From Clostridium sp. CAG:273 (GTDB lineage Bacteria > Bacillota > Clostridia > TANB77 > CAG-508), in NCBI GenBank assembly GCA_000438355.1, contig FR901467.1, forward strand, positions 632 to 10,931: a stretch of DNA of 10,300 bases. The letters run 5' to 3'. Below are positions 1 to 7,076 of the stretch, in pieces. The notes under the pieces were generated by a model. The model ran no database searches. It was given only the letters and a program-made list of their open reading frames with translations, and had not been told where the DNA came from. The position numbers and the translations under genes were made by a program. Every line of letters starts with the position of its first letter. Position 1 is the stretch's first letter.

Positions 1-2132
1 GTTGGTTTTACTAAATTAGAATTGTATTTTTTTATAAATTCAACAGAAGTTTCTATATATTCTAGTTCATCTTTTACTTTATTCCAAGTATCTATTCCTT
101 TTTGTGTATTTACTATAACTGCTGAAACACCTTTTCCATCGTAAAATTCTGGATGAACATTTGCTAGTCCCCAATAATCTGCAAGTGTTATATCTCCTAC
201 TCTATTACTATTAGCATATTTACAATTATAACAACATTCTCTATAAATATCTCCATTTACAAAAGCTTTGTAATATGGATCTACATATGCAAATTTTCTT
301 ATAATTTTACCATTATCCAATTTTATTTTTAAATTTAAGCCCCATCCTCTTTTTTCTTTATTTCTAAAAGAAATTTCTTCAATTCTACCATTATACTTAT
401 TTTCTATATATTCTTTGTATTTTTTAAACAGTTTTTGGCTTGGCACTCCATGGCAAACTATATCAACAGTTAATAAATTTTTATAATTTTTTTCTAAAAA
501 CTTATTTAGCCCTGCAATCTGACATGCTGTACCACTATATAAAACTTGCTTTCCTTCTTGTAGATCTTTTTTTACATTGTTGTATGTATCTAATGTATTA
601 CTTTGTACATACTTAGAACCTCTAATTTTTTTTAATCCTTCTAAAGTATCTACACCAATATGCATTACATTAAAATTTTCATCATATGCAGCTCCATACA
701 CTTTACCATTATTTTTTATATATTCATTTGCTAAAACTGAAAATACTCCCCCTGAAGAACTATTTTTTAGAGTATCTATATTTTTTATTTTAGCAGCATA
801 TGCAGTTTGGTTTTCTTTACTTTTTTCTACTTCATTTCGTTGAGGGCATCTCTTTATACAAAGTCCACAATTAATACATAAATTTTCATCTACAACTGGT
901 CTTAAAAAACCTTCTTCATCCTCTTCCATCCTTATTGCATTCTTTGGACATATTTGCTCACACATCCTACAACCAGCACATTCTAATTTTATATTCAAAT
1001 TATTTATGTTATTTTTAGTATTGCCAAATATTGCATCTTTAAAATCTTTTAAAGATTTTTCTCTTTCTTCACTCATAATTTTGTTAATATTTTTATAATC
1101 AATATCTTTTTCAAGCCAGCTAAAATCATTAAAATCTCTAATAATTCTATTTTCTTGGTTTACAAGTTTTAGTATACTTTCTATTCTAGTTGATGTTTCT
1201 CCAGGAAGTATATCTACAAAATTTTTATTAAATATTAATGAAAATACTGTTCCATGGAAAGAGTCTGTCACAATATATTTTGCATTTTTTATATAACTTA
1301 TATATTGTCCTGGAGTTGGCAAATATAAAAATTTTCCTGGTTTAAATCCATAATAAAAAGATGGGTGCACTCTATATATCGGTAATTTTGTATGTTTTTT
1401 TAATTTTTTTAAATAATCTTCCATTTGCTTGTTATGATGTAATTGATATACTAATATATATTCTTTTCCATCTAGTTTTGTTTTTTCTGCTAAACTAGAC
1501 CACTCTTCATTATTTAATAATAAAGTTGGGTCTAAAACTTGTTTTACATTATTAAATCCTTTTTCTTTTATAATTTCTTCTGCTGTATTTTCCCTTACTA
1601 ATATAGTTTCATATTTTTTTAATAACTCTGGTAATTTTTTTTCTAATTCTTCATCTATCTTGCTTTTTCCTAAACTTGCCGCATATGATATGCACCTTTT
1701 TCCCTCTGGCACAAAGTTTAAAAAATATGCTTCATCATAATTAACGCCACCTATTTTTGCCCATACCTGGTCACTTCCTGTACAATATACATCTGCATTA
1801 GGCAAATTATTTTTTAATTCTTCTACAGAGTTATATTCTTTTTCTGTTTGTTTTAAATAAGTTTTTCTAAATTTAGAAAACTTTTTATGCATGTGTTTAA
1901 CATTAGGCCCTTGTATAATTATATAACCTAATCTTTTTATTTTAGATTTTATTCCATTTTCTTTTATATTACAATTTGTAACAATAGTTTTGTTCGCTGT
2001 TTCGTCCATTCTAATGTAATTTATAACTTCTGAATCACAACCTAGCTTATTTAATACTTTTTGTGTTGCATATGTTTGTAATATTGAACCATAATTTGGT
2101 ATTGCATGTCTTGTTATAAAATCTACTTTCAT
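1..2132 (-). CDS. Polysaccharide pyruvyl transferase / 2x[4Fe-4S] ferredoxin / FrhB-like fusion protein (3' end outside window)
   Basis: The frame is open from an ATG at 2132 to the left edge, giving 710 visible residues; the C-terminus is cut off. Residues about 1-350 are a polysaccharide pyruvyl transferase domain (TGSDQVW at 118-124, VLDPTLLLN, TDSFHG at 289-294). Next come two ferredoxin motifs, C385-C388-C391-C395-P and C419-C422-C425-C429-P. From about 450 on is a coenzyme F420 hydrogenase/dehydrogenase beta-subunit (FrhB-like) domain: SSSGGVFS 458-465, YSGTACQIAGL from 532, DIVCHGVPS 557-565, then C633, C634, C637 and GDITLADYWG. The first domain family transfers pyruvate ketals to sugars; the FrhB family uses flavin and Fe-S centres. 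Which substrate is reduced here, and whether F420 is involved, cannot be read from sequence. It is the fourth gene of the operon, 23 bp after the EpsG-like gene. The RBS (AAAGGA) is about 12 nt from the ATG, rather far. The domain assignment is firm; the combined reaction is unknown. Confidence 0.9.
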   Translation of the reverse strand, partial: MKVDFITRHAIPNYGSILQTYATQKVLNKLGCDSEVINYIRMDETANKTIVTNCNIKENGIKSKIKRLGYIIIQGPNVKHMHKKFSKFRKTYLKQTEKEYNSVEELKNNLPNADVYCTGSDQVWAKIGGVNYDEAYFLNFVPEGKRCISYAASLGKSKIDEELEKKLPELLKKYETILVRENTAEEIIKEKGFNNVKQVLDPTLLLNNEEWSSLAEKTKLDGKEYILVYQLHHNKQMEDYLKKLKKHTKLPIYRVHPSFYYGFKPGKFLYLPTPGQYISYIKNAKYIVTDSFHGTVFSLIFNKNFVDILPGETSTRIESILKLVNQENRIIRDFNDFSWLEKDIDYKNINKIMSEEREKSLKDFKDAIFGNTKNNINNLNIKLECAGCRMCEQICPKNAIRMEEDEEGFLRPVVDENLCINCGLCIKRCPQRNEVEKSKENQTAYAAKIKNIDTLKNSSSGGVFSVLANEYIKNNGKVYGAAYDENFNVMHIGVDTLEGLKKIRGSKYVQSNTLDTYNNVKKDLQEGKQVLYSGTACQIAGLNKFLEKNYKNLLTVDIVCHGVPSQKLFKKYKEYIENKYNGRIEEISFRNKEKRGWGLNLKIKLDNGKIIRKFAYVDPYYKAFVNGDIYRECCYNCKYANSNRVGDITLADYWGLANVHPEFYDGKGVSAVIVNTQKGIDTWNKVKDELEYIETSVEFIKKYNSNLVKP

Positions 2133-2155
2133 TTATACTTTCATTCCTTTTTACA

Positions 2156-3301
2156 TTATTTTATTTCTATCTCTTTATTAATTATAGTTTTATATGGAAG
2201 TACCTCGTTTGTATTTACTAATATATTTGTTCTTGTAAAAGCAAATATAAAACAAAGAATTACTACTGCTGTTACAATTTTTTTCATGTATTTCTCTAAT
2301 CTATTAAATTTAAACTTGTTTTTAGTTATTTTCTTTAAATCTGTTATTATCTCTGTTGTTGGTATTTTACTAATATAATATGGTACAGATATTACTTGGA
2401 AAATAGAAAAATAAAGTGCTGTTCTTATAAATAACATATGGCATACCCCAAGTATCATTACAATTAATGCCAATGCTTGTATATTTAAAAACAATATATC
2501 TTGTGTTTGAATATTATCTAACTTCTTATTTTTTGAATATATATAAATCATTGCTAAATATATTGCTAAATTTTCTGCAACAAACAAATATGAAAATTCT
2601 CCTTCAGCAAATTTTCCAGTTAAATATACTGCAAATCTAGAATTTTGTAGTATAAAACCTAATATGTTCATTAAGTTTTCATTTAATAATACAATTATAA
2701 TACATACAGGTAATACCCATTTCCAACTTACTAACATTTTTTTCGTAAAAAATACAAGTACTAACATTATTATTGCAGAACTATGTATTAATGTTGCTAT
2801 TATAACTGTAAGAATATATGCCAAATACCATTTTTTGCTTTTTAATAAAAATTGGTATCCAAAAAACACCAAGCTCATTGCCATATATTGTCTCATAATA
2901 TTTAATGAATCAAAGAAAAATCCTCCAAGTAAAAATATACATACACTTAATATCTTGTCTTGAGATTTTTTAAAAGATGTTCCTAGAATAAACCCAACAG
3001 TAATTGCAGATGTTATAGCAAACATTAGATATGGATCTTGTGTAAATATAATGCAAAACTTCATAATTGCTTTAAAAAGTATTTCTAAATTTGGTACATC
3101 TATTCCTTGAAGTGTTCTATTATAATCAAAAACATACCTTCTCGTATAGTCTGTTCCTAAGTCATACCTAAATGCAGACACTATAAAAAATGGCATTATA
3201 GCCATTATACAACATATTATTTTAATCCATCTTTTCTTTGCTTTTTTTTCTAATATTAAAAAAAGTATTGATAAAATTAGCATTAAAACATACACAATCA
3301 T
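2156..3301 (-). CDS. EpsG-family polysaccharide polymerase (Wzy-like membrane protein)
   Basis: A polytopic membrane protein of 381 residues with about ten hydrophobic segments. It carries the marks of the EpsG family: FRYDLGTDY at residues 44-52, NIMRQYMAMS at 134-143 in a membrane-flanking stretch, and LIHSSAI at 171-177. These proteins are thought to polymerise lipid-linked repeat units at the outer face of the membrane, the role of Wzy in Wzx/Wzy systems. The start is the ATG at 3301 because GGAGA (3308-3312) lies 6 nt upstream; the in-frame ATG at 3325 has no ribosome binding site and would add eight residues. It sits between the DUF4422 glycosyltransferase (45 bp upstream with this start) and the pyruvyl transferase fusion, as expected in one operon. 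The sequence shows nothing about which sugar linkage it makes. Confidence 0.87.
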   Translation of the reverse strand: MIVYVLMLILSILFLILEKKAKKRWIKIICCIMAIMPFFIVSAFRYDLGTDYTRRYVFDYNRTLQGIDVPNLEILFKAIMKFCIIFTQDPYLMFAITSAITVGFILGTSFKKSQDKILSVCIFLLGGFFFDSLNIMRQYMAMSLVFFGYQFLLKSKKWYLAYILTVIIATLIHSSAIIMLVLVFFTKKMLVSWKWVLPVCIIIVLLNENLMNILGFILQNSRFAVYLTGKFAEGEFSYLFVAENLAIYLAMIYIYSKNKKLDNIQTQDILFLNIQALALIVMILGVCHMLFIRTALYFSIFQVISVPYYISKIPTTEIITDLKKITKNKFKFNRLEKYMKKIVTAVVILCFIFAFTRTNILVNTNEVLPYKTIINKEIEIK

Positions 3302-3346
3302 AATATTTCTCCACTTTAACACCATTTACAGACTTTGTAATATAGT

Positions 3347-4138
3347 CTATAAACTTTTTTCGTACTTTTTACCCCTAAATTTTGAATTAATAAAAAGCAT
3401 TCCCTTCTTTAACCAATTAACTGGTTCTATATCTAATACTTTTACTTCTTTATATTTCACATTATTTGTATTAACCCATACATCTAGTAAAAGTTCTGAA
3501 ACTCTTCCTATATATCTTGCATGAAATTTGTTATATTTTGTACTATCTGTTCTTTCTTCAAGCTCAAATAATATGTCAAATAACCATTTACAATATTCAT
3601 CTAATAGCTCTTTTTTCATAATAAGCATATTAAACATATGTGCAGAACGTCTTTTCTTTAAATTTTCAAACTCTTTTTTATATTCTGGATATCTTTCGTC
3701 TATAATTTTTCCCGCTTCATCTAGTGGTTCTATATAAGTTGTATGACCATAATGGTCATATAAATTTTCTACAATATAATTTCTTTTTTTAGGTAATACA
3801 ACATCTACTTCATTTAATAGCTCTTCTAATTGTTTATTACCTAAAACACTCTCTACTCTATTTTTTATTTCTTTTGATTTACATTTTTTTCCTTTAAAAT
3901 GTCTTCTATAATGCACTAATCCTATATAATCTGCGTCTACATTTTTCCAAGCCCAATATAGCCCAGTTAACTCACAGAAATTAGGGTTTTTAATTGAAAT
4001 ATTACTACCAGTGTCGTCTCTTTTATATCCGCTTATGTCTTCTTTACCATCTGCCCCCACAAAAACTGGTAAATATAGATTATTATCTGGCATATCATAT
4101 TTTTTATGTGCTGCGACAATAATTTTTATATCTTTCAA
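3347..4138 (-). CDS. DUF4422-domain glycosyltransferase, TTG start
   Basis: The 263-residue protein is full length for the DUF4422 family, found in capsule and exopolysaccharide loci and regarded as glycosyltransferases. Visible family signatures are IKIIVAAHKKY at the N-terminus, ELTGLYWAWKN at 56-66, GLVHYRRHF at 73-81, DVVLPK at 112-117, HMFNMLIMKKE at 167-177 and RYIGRVSELLLDVW at 208-221. There is no signal peptide or membrane segment, so it probably works at the cytoplasmic face, adding a sugar to the lipid-linked acceptor made by the preceding sugar transferase. The start codon is TTG: AAGGAG lies 8 nt upstream, and the first internal ATG (residue 16) would remove the conserved N-terminal strand. 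The TTG directly follows the TAG stop of the upstream gene, so the two are probably translationally coupled. Donor sugar and linkage are unknown. Confidence 0.88.
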   Translation of the reverse strand: MKDIKIIVAAHKKYDMPDNNLYLPVFVGADGKEDISGYKRDDTGSNISIKNPNFCELTGLYWAWKNVDADYIGLVHYRRHFKGKKCKSKEIKNRVESVLGNKQLEELLNEVDVVLPKKRNYIVENLYDHYGHTTYIEPLDEAGKIIDERYPEYKKEFENLKKRRSAHMFNMLIMKKELLDEYCKWLFDILFELEERTDSTKYNKFHARYIGRVSELLLDVWVNTNNVKYKEVKVLDIEPVNWLKKGMLFINSKFRGKKYEKSL

Positions 4139-4828
4139 CTAAATTGCTCCTTCCTTCTTAAATACAGCTGCTATAGTTTTCATTAGTATAATAAAATCTT
4201 TCTTTAGTGACTTATTTATTACATATTTATAATCTAACTCTAGTCTTTCTTCAAAATCTATATTACTTCTTCCAGCCACTTGCCATGGTCCTGTTAAGCC
4301 TGGTTTATCTTTAACTATATAATAGTAATATTCATTCATGTCTTTTACTTCTCTTAGTAAATATGGTCTTGGTCCAACCAAACTCATGTCTCCTTTTAAA
4401 ACATTGATGAACTGAGGAAATTCATCTAAACTTGTTCTTCTTAAAAATTTACCTACTTTTGTAATTCTAGGGTCATTACTTATTTTTTTATTTTTTATAT
4501 ATTCTTTTCCTATATCTGTTTTTTTCTCTATATGTCTATTTAAAATTTCTTCCGCATTTATAACCATAGTCCTAAACTTATACATTTTAAATAATTTCCC
4601 ATCTTTTCCAATTCTTTCTTGCACAAAAAAGATTGGCCCCTTATTTTTTGTAAAAAAATTTAATATACATACAATAATAGTAATTGGTACTAACAAAATA
4701 ATTCCAAAAATAGATGCTATAATATCTACTGTTCTTTTTACAAATTTGTACATCTTTTTTTCTGCAACTACATTATCTTTTAATTTATCATAATCTTCCT
4801 TTACTCTTTCGTATGTATTCCCATCCAT
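4139..4828 (-). CDS. Undecaprenyl-phosphate sugar-1-phosphate transferase (bacterial sugar transferase, priming enzyme)
   Basis: A 229-residue priming transferase of the PF02397 bacterial sugar transferase family, which moves a sugar-1-phosphate from a nucleotide sugar to undecaprenyl phosphate and so starts each repeat unit. After a charged N-terminus comes KRTVD (31-35), a hydrophobic segment (about 36-59), the GPIFFVQERIGKDG stretch (64-77), YKFRTM (83-88), DPRITKVGKFLRRTSLDEFPQ (119-139, with the catalytic-type D-E pair at 135-136), SLVGPRP (149-155) and PGLTGPWQVAGRS (176-188). This is the short single-hairpin form, without the large N-terminal membrane domain of WbaP. The start is ATG 4828 with GGAGG (4837-4841) 8 nt upstream; an in-frame GTG at 4843 overlaps that RBS and is unlikely. 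It is the first gene of the second polysaccharide operon, just behind a good promoter. The sugar donor is not deducible. Confidence 0.93.
   Translation of the reverse strand: MDGNTYERVKEDYDKLKDNVVAEKKMYKFVKRTVDIIASIFGIILLVPITIIVCILNFFTKNKGPIFFVQERIGKDGKLFKMYKFRTMVINAEEILNRHIEKKTDIGKEYIKNKKISNDPRITKVGKFLRRTSLDEFPQFINVLKGDMSLVGPRPYLLREVKDMNEYYYYIVKDKPGLTGPWQVAGRSNIDFEERLELDYKYVINKSLKKDFIILMKTIAAVFKKEGAI
4147..4152 (-). promoter_or_regulatory. Ribosome binding site deciding a TTG start
   Basis: AAGGAG on the minus strand lies 8 nt before the TTG at 4138, inside the 3' end of the sugar transferase gene. It is what supports TTG rather than the internal ATG as the start of the DUF4422 gene. Confidence 0.75.
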
Positions 4829-4866
4829 CCCTTTTTCCTCCACTTTTAAATCATGGTTACTTATTA

Positions 4867-4895
4867 ATAATATAACATTTTATACATAATTTCAA
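4867..4895 (-). promoter_or_regulatory. Sigma-A-type promoter of the sugar transferase operon
   Basis: On the minus strand TTGAAA (4890-4895) is followed after 17 bp by TATTAT (4867-4872), close to the TTGACA/TATAAT consensus with ideal spacing. Transcription would begin near 4860, leaving a leader of about 30 nt that contains the RBS of the sugar transferase. No intrinsic terminator is obvious between here and the Ham1-like gene, so some read-through from upstream is possible. Confidence 0.65.
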
Positions 4896-4980
4896 CCTTT
4901 TTCGTCCATTTTTTTGATCAATTGGGAATTGGGTAAATTTAATATTTCTCTCCTTTTACATATTTTATTATTCCTACTTA

Positions 4981-5571
4981 CTACAAATTATTTACTATAA
5001 AATTAATAACATCATCATCTTTATAATTATCTCTATTTCTATCTTCTTCTGTTAAATCAACAAAATATTTGTTGCATTCTGGCATAATTGACATTGAATC
5101 TAATGGATAACCCGGATTTCTTTTTTTACAAGGCTTGTCTATAAAATAGAAGTGGCTTTTACTCCAACTATATTCTTTTTTTTCTTTTCCATCATATATT
5201 ACCATTCCATATACCCATTTAGCTTTTAACTTTCCACCATATTCTTTAACCAAATTACAATAATATTCAATCATTTCATCATCATTTAATTCTTTTCCAT
5301 TTACTCTTCTTACATGAGTTCCTGGTTGTTTTTCTTCTGGTAATTCTTCTATATATAAATTATTATCCATCCCTATAGTTGTAATTTTTGTTTTATCATA
5401 ATATGCTTTTGCTTTAATATAAGCATTTTCTATCGCATTATTTCCTGTTTCTTCTGGTTTTAAATTTATTCCTAAATCTTTAATAGTTAATACTTCTATA
5501 TTTTTCTGTTTTAACTTTTCTGCATATTTCTTTATTTTGGCTAGATTTGTTGTTGCAAATAGTACTTTCAT
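4981..5571 (-). CDS. Divergent Ham1/RdgB-like non-canonical purine NTP pyrophosphatase family protein
   Basis: The 196-residue protein is similar in length to the Ham1/RdgB/ITPase family, which hydrolyses (d)ITP and XTP to monophosphates. The N-terminal half matches well: FATTNLAKIKK (5-15) corresponds to the nucleotide-binding ATxNxGK loop and EETGNNAIENAYIKAKAY (40-57) to the EETGxTFxENAxxKA helix. The usual ADDSGL catalytic stretch reads GMDNNL (67-72), so only one of the two aspartates remains. The C-terminal FGYDPxF motif appears as PGYPLDSM (153-160), and the SHRG motif is missing (NYKDDD instead). It therefore belongs to a side branch whose substrate may differ. The start is ATG 5571, with a perfect AAGGAGG (5581-5587) 9 nt upstream; an in-frame ATG at 5631 adds 20 unrelated residues and lies in the probable promoter. 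It appears to be a single-gene unit between the anti-sigma terminator and the polysaccharide promoter. Confidence 0.75.
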   Translation of the reverse strand: MKVLFATTNLAKIKKYAEKLKQKNIEVLTIKDLGINLKPEETGNNAIENAYIKAKAYYDKTKITTIGMDNNLYIEELPEEKQPGTHVRRVNGKELNDDEMIEYYCNLVKEYGGKLKAKWVYGMVIYDGKEKKEYSWSKSHFYFIDKPCKKRNPGYPLDSMSIMPECNKYFVDLTEEDRNRDNYKDDDVINFIVNNL

Positions 5572-5598
5572 TTTATTTGACCTCCTTAAAACCATTTC

Positions 5599-5621
5599 CA
5601 CTCCATAAGCATAGTGGAGTG
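5599..5621 (-). repeat. Inverted repeat (leader hairpin or operator) ahead of the Ham1-like gene
   Basis: The minus strand reads CACTCCA, a 9-nt spacer, then TGGAGTG: a perfect 7-bp inverted repeat 11 nt upstream of the AAGGAGG ribosome binding site. It contains more G/C than its surroundings. It has no following T-run, so it is not a terminator; it could be a leader hairpin or a repressor operator just downstream of the promoter. Confidence 0.5.
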
Positions 5622-5635
5622 TATATATCAATGAA

Positions 5636-5641
5636 ATTATA
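5636..5641 (-). promoter_or_regulatory. Possible -10 element for the Ham1-like gene
   Basis: A perfect TATAAT on the minus strand would start transcription near 5629, just before the inverted repeat at 5599-5621. No good -35 box sits 16-18 bp upstream (TGGACA is present but only 14 bp away), so the call is weak. Confidence 0.35.
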
Positions 5642-5689
5642 TTTACTTTTTAAATTGTCCATTCTTTATTTTTTATATCATACATTATA

Positions 5690-5731
5690 TAAAAAATAAA
5701 GAGAAATTCCATTTTATAAGAACTTCTCTTT
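5690..5731 (-). terminator. Rho-independent terminator of the sigma/anti-sigma operon
   Basis: On the minus strand, 20 bp after the anti-sigma stop codon, AAAGAGAAGTTC (5731-5720) pairs with GAATTTCTCTTT (5709-5698). This is a 12-bp stem with one G-U pair and a 10-nt loop, followed directly by ATTTTTTAT. This is the clearest terminator in the window and separates the regulatory cassette from the Ham1-like gene. Confidence 0.85.
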
Positions 5732-5751
5732 GTATTTATCTTTTTGGTCTA

Positions 5752-6570
5752 TTATTCATTTTCTATATAACCTGTTGTATCTGGTTTTACAATATCGCTA
5801 TCCTTAACTATTCCAAATTCGTATTCATAATCCACAGTTCTGTTATTTTGATTGTCTATCATTTTTATTGCTAATCCTGTGTTTATATCAATAAACTTTT
5901 CTGTATTTCCATCTTTAATTAAATAACATGGTTTTCCATTAAGTTTAACTTTATCAATATTTGTTGTAATTGCTGTAAATAAGTTTTCTAAGAAAAAATC
6001 CGAAGTAAATGCTATTGGTCTAACTAATATATCTCCCATTTTTTTGTACACTTTGTTCTCTCCATTATCTATTAAAGAAAATCTTTCTTCTCCTGATTTA
6101 TATAATATTTGTTTCATTTCACCTGCTTCTTTTGAGTATGAAGTTATTGTTATTAATGATTTTTCTTCCTTATAGTATGCTTCTGTTATTCTAATTTGCC
6201 CCTCATTATAATTCTCCAGTTTTAAGTAATAGTTTTGACTATTCTGACTTTTTTCGGCTTTATTTGATAAATTTGTAAGTATAAAAGTTTTTCTTCCAAC
6301 AAATATTACAAATAACACAACTATTATTAATAAAATGTTTCTTAATAATTTTATTCTTTTGCTATATTTTTTAATGTATTTTACCTCTCTGTCATCTCTT
6401 TTTTTAGTATTTAACTTGATTTCTTTTTGCATATTTTCCAATATTTTTTGACATTCAGGACATTCCTTTATATGTTCATCAATAAAATAGTTAGTTTCTT
6501 CATTTGTTAAATCTTCAATGTAATTTGGTAATAAATCTTGAACAATTTTGCAATCTTTTTTCTCTTTCAT
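5752..6570 (-). CDS. Zinc-finger (zf-HC2) membrane anti-sigma factor
   Basis: A 272-residue single-pass membrane protein. The cytoplasmic N-terminus carries the ZAS/zf-HC2 signature C7...H33-x3-C37-x2-C40, which in this family binds zinc and holds the partner ECF sigma factor inactive. A basic linker leads to a membrane segment at about 75-92 and an outside domain of about 180 residues. The end of that domain (KPCYLIKDG, then KFIDINTGLAIKM around 220-245) recalls the LolA/RseB-like fold, an inference from pattern only. The ATG at 6570 is chosen: AAAGGAGG (6580-6587) lies 9 nt upstream, while the in-frame TTG at 6579 directly abuts that site. One base separates the sigma-factor TGA from this ATG, which suggests translational coupling and matched amounts of the two proteins. 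It is the last gene before the terminator at 5690-5731. Confidence 0.88.
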   Translation of the reverse strand: MKEKKDCKIVQDLLPNYIEDLTNEETNYFIDEHIKECPECQKILENMQKEIKLNTKKRDDREVKYIKKYSKRIKLLRNILLIIVVLFVIFVGRKTFILTNLSNKAEKSQNSQNYYLKLENYNEGQIRITEAYYKEEKSLITITSYSKEAGEMKQILYKSGEERFSLIDNGENKVYKKMGDILVRPIAFTSDFFLENLFTAITTNIDKVKLNGKPCYLIKDGNTEKFIDINTGLAIKMIDNQNNRTVDYEYEFGIVKDSDIVKPDTTGYIENE

Positions 6571-6571
6571 A

Positions 6572-7051
6572 TCAATCAACCTCCTTTAATTGATTTTTTC
6601 CTCGATAAAATGTTACTCTTGCCCAGTTTTCTGTTTTATTCAAAATAATTCCTATTTCTTTAAAGCTAAGTTCTCCTGTTATTCTTAAGTAAATTACTTC
6701 TCTTGTTTTCTCATCTAAATACTGCATTTTTTTATATAGTGAAATTTTTTCATCATTTGAGATAATTTGTTCTTCTAATGTATTTAATTCTTTCATATTT
6801 GATAAATTTGCTTCTTTTTCATCTACAAACTTTTTATTTTTTCTGCATTGGTCATACCAAAGGTTCTTAGCAATTTGACATAACCACACTGACATTTTAC
6901 ATTCACCTCTATAAGTATCAATTTTCTTTACAGCTTTATAAAAAGTTTCTTGAGTAAGTTCTTCAGAAATATCATTATTATGAGTTAAACAGAATAGATA
7001 TTTGTTTACTATTTTAAAATATTCTTCGTATAATTTTTCTATATCCTGCAT
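6572..7051 (-). CDS. ECF-type RNA polymerase sigma factor
   Basis: A 159-residue sigma-70 family factor with only regions 2 and 4, typical of extracytoplasmic-function sigmas. Region 2 spans about 1-73, with DISEELTQETFYKAVKKI (27-44) and the -10-recognition stretch SVWLCQIAKNLWYDQCR (54-70). Region 4 is about 103-157, including YLDEKTREVIYLRITGELS and the helix-turn-helix KEIGIILNKTENWARVTFYR (131-150). The first in-frame ATG (7093) lies between the -35 and -10 boxes of the likely promoter, so it would not be on the mRNA. The ATG at 7051 has AAAGGGGG 9 nt upstream and leaves the normal family N-terminus. The gene is followed after one base by its anti-sigma factor. It probably transcribes its own operon through the promoter at 7077-7102; the inducing signal is unknown. 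Confidence 0.92.
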   Translation of the reverse strand: MQDIEKLYEEYFKIVNKYLFCLTHNNDISEELTQETFYKAVKKIDTYRGECKMSVWLCQIAKNLWYDQCRKNKKFVDEKEANLSNMKELNTLEEQIISNDEKISLYKKMQYLDEKTREVIYLRITGELSFKEIGIILNKTENWARVTFYRGKNQLKEVD

Positions 7052-7060
7052 AACTTTTAT

Positions 7061-7068
7061 CCCCCTTT
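7061..7068 (-). promoter_or_regulatory. Ribosome binding site of the sigma factor gene
   Basis: AAAGGGGG on the minus strand, 9 nt before the ATG at 7051. It departs from the AAGGAGG form used elsewhere in the window but still pairs with the 16S tail through G-U pairing, and it decides the start over the ATG at 7093. Confidence 0.65.
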
Positions 7069-7076
7069 GAAGATAT

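Noticed and set aside
577..843. Open frame on the plus strand (88 codons)
   Set aside because: It lies antisense to the FrhB-like part of the fusion gene, has no convincing RBS, and its composition is a reflection of the minus-strand codons. The other plus-strand frames at 2106-2378, 2664-2963, 3528-3737 and 7777-8022 fail for the same reason.
4941..4957. RBS-like AAAAGGAGAG on the minus strand after the Ham1-like gene
   Set aside because: No ATG, GTG or TTG follows at a usable distance, so no gene is supported. It could be a relic of a lost start.
4861..4980. Terminator for the Ham1-like gene
   Set aside because: Only short AT palindromes (CAATTG, TTGATCAA) are present, with no G/C stem followed by a T-run on the minus strand.
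5572..5631. Longer Ham1-like protein starting at 5631
   Set aside because: The extra residues are translated leader hairpin and RBS sequence, and the perfect AAGGAGG points to 5571.
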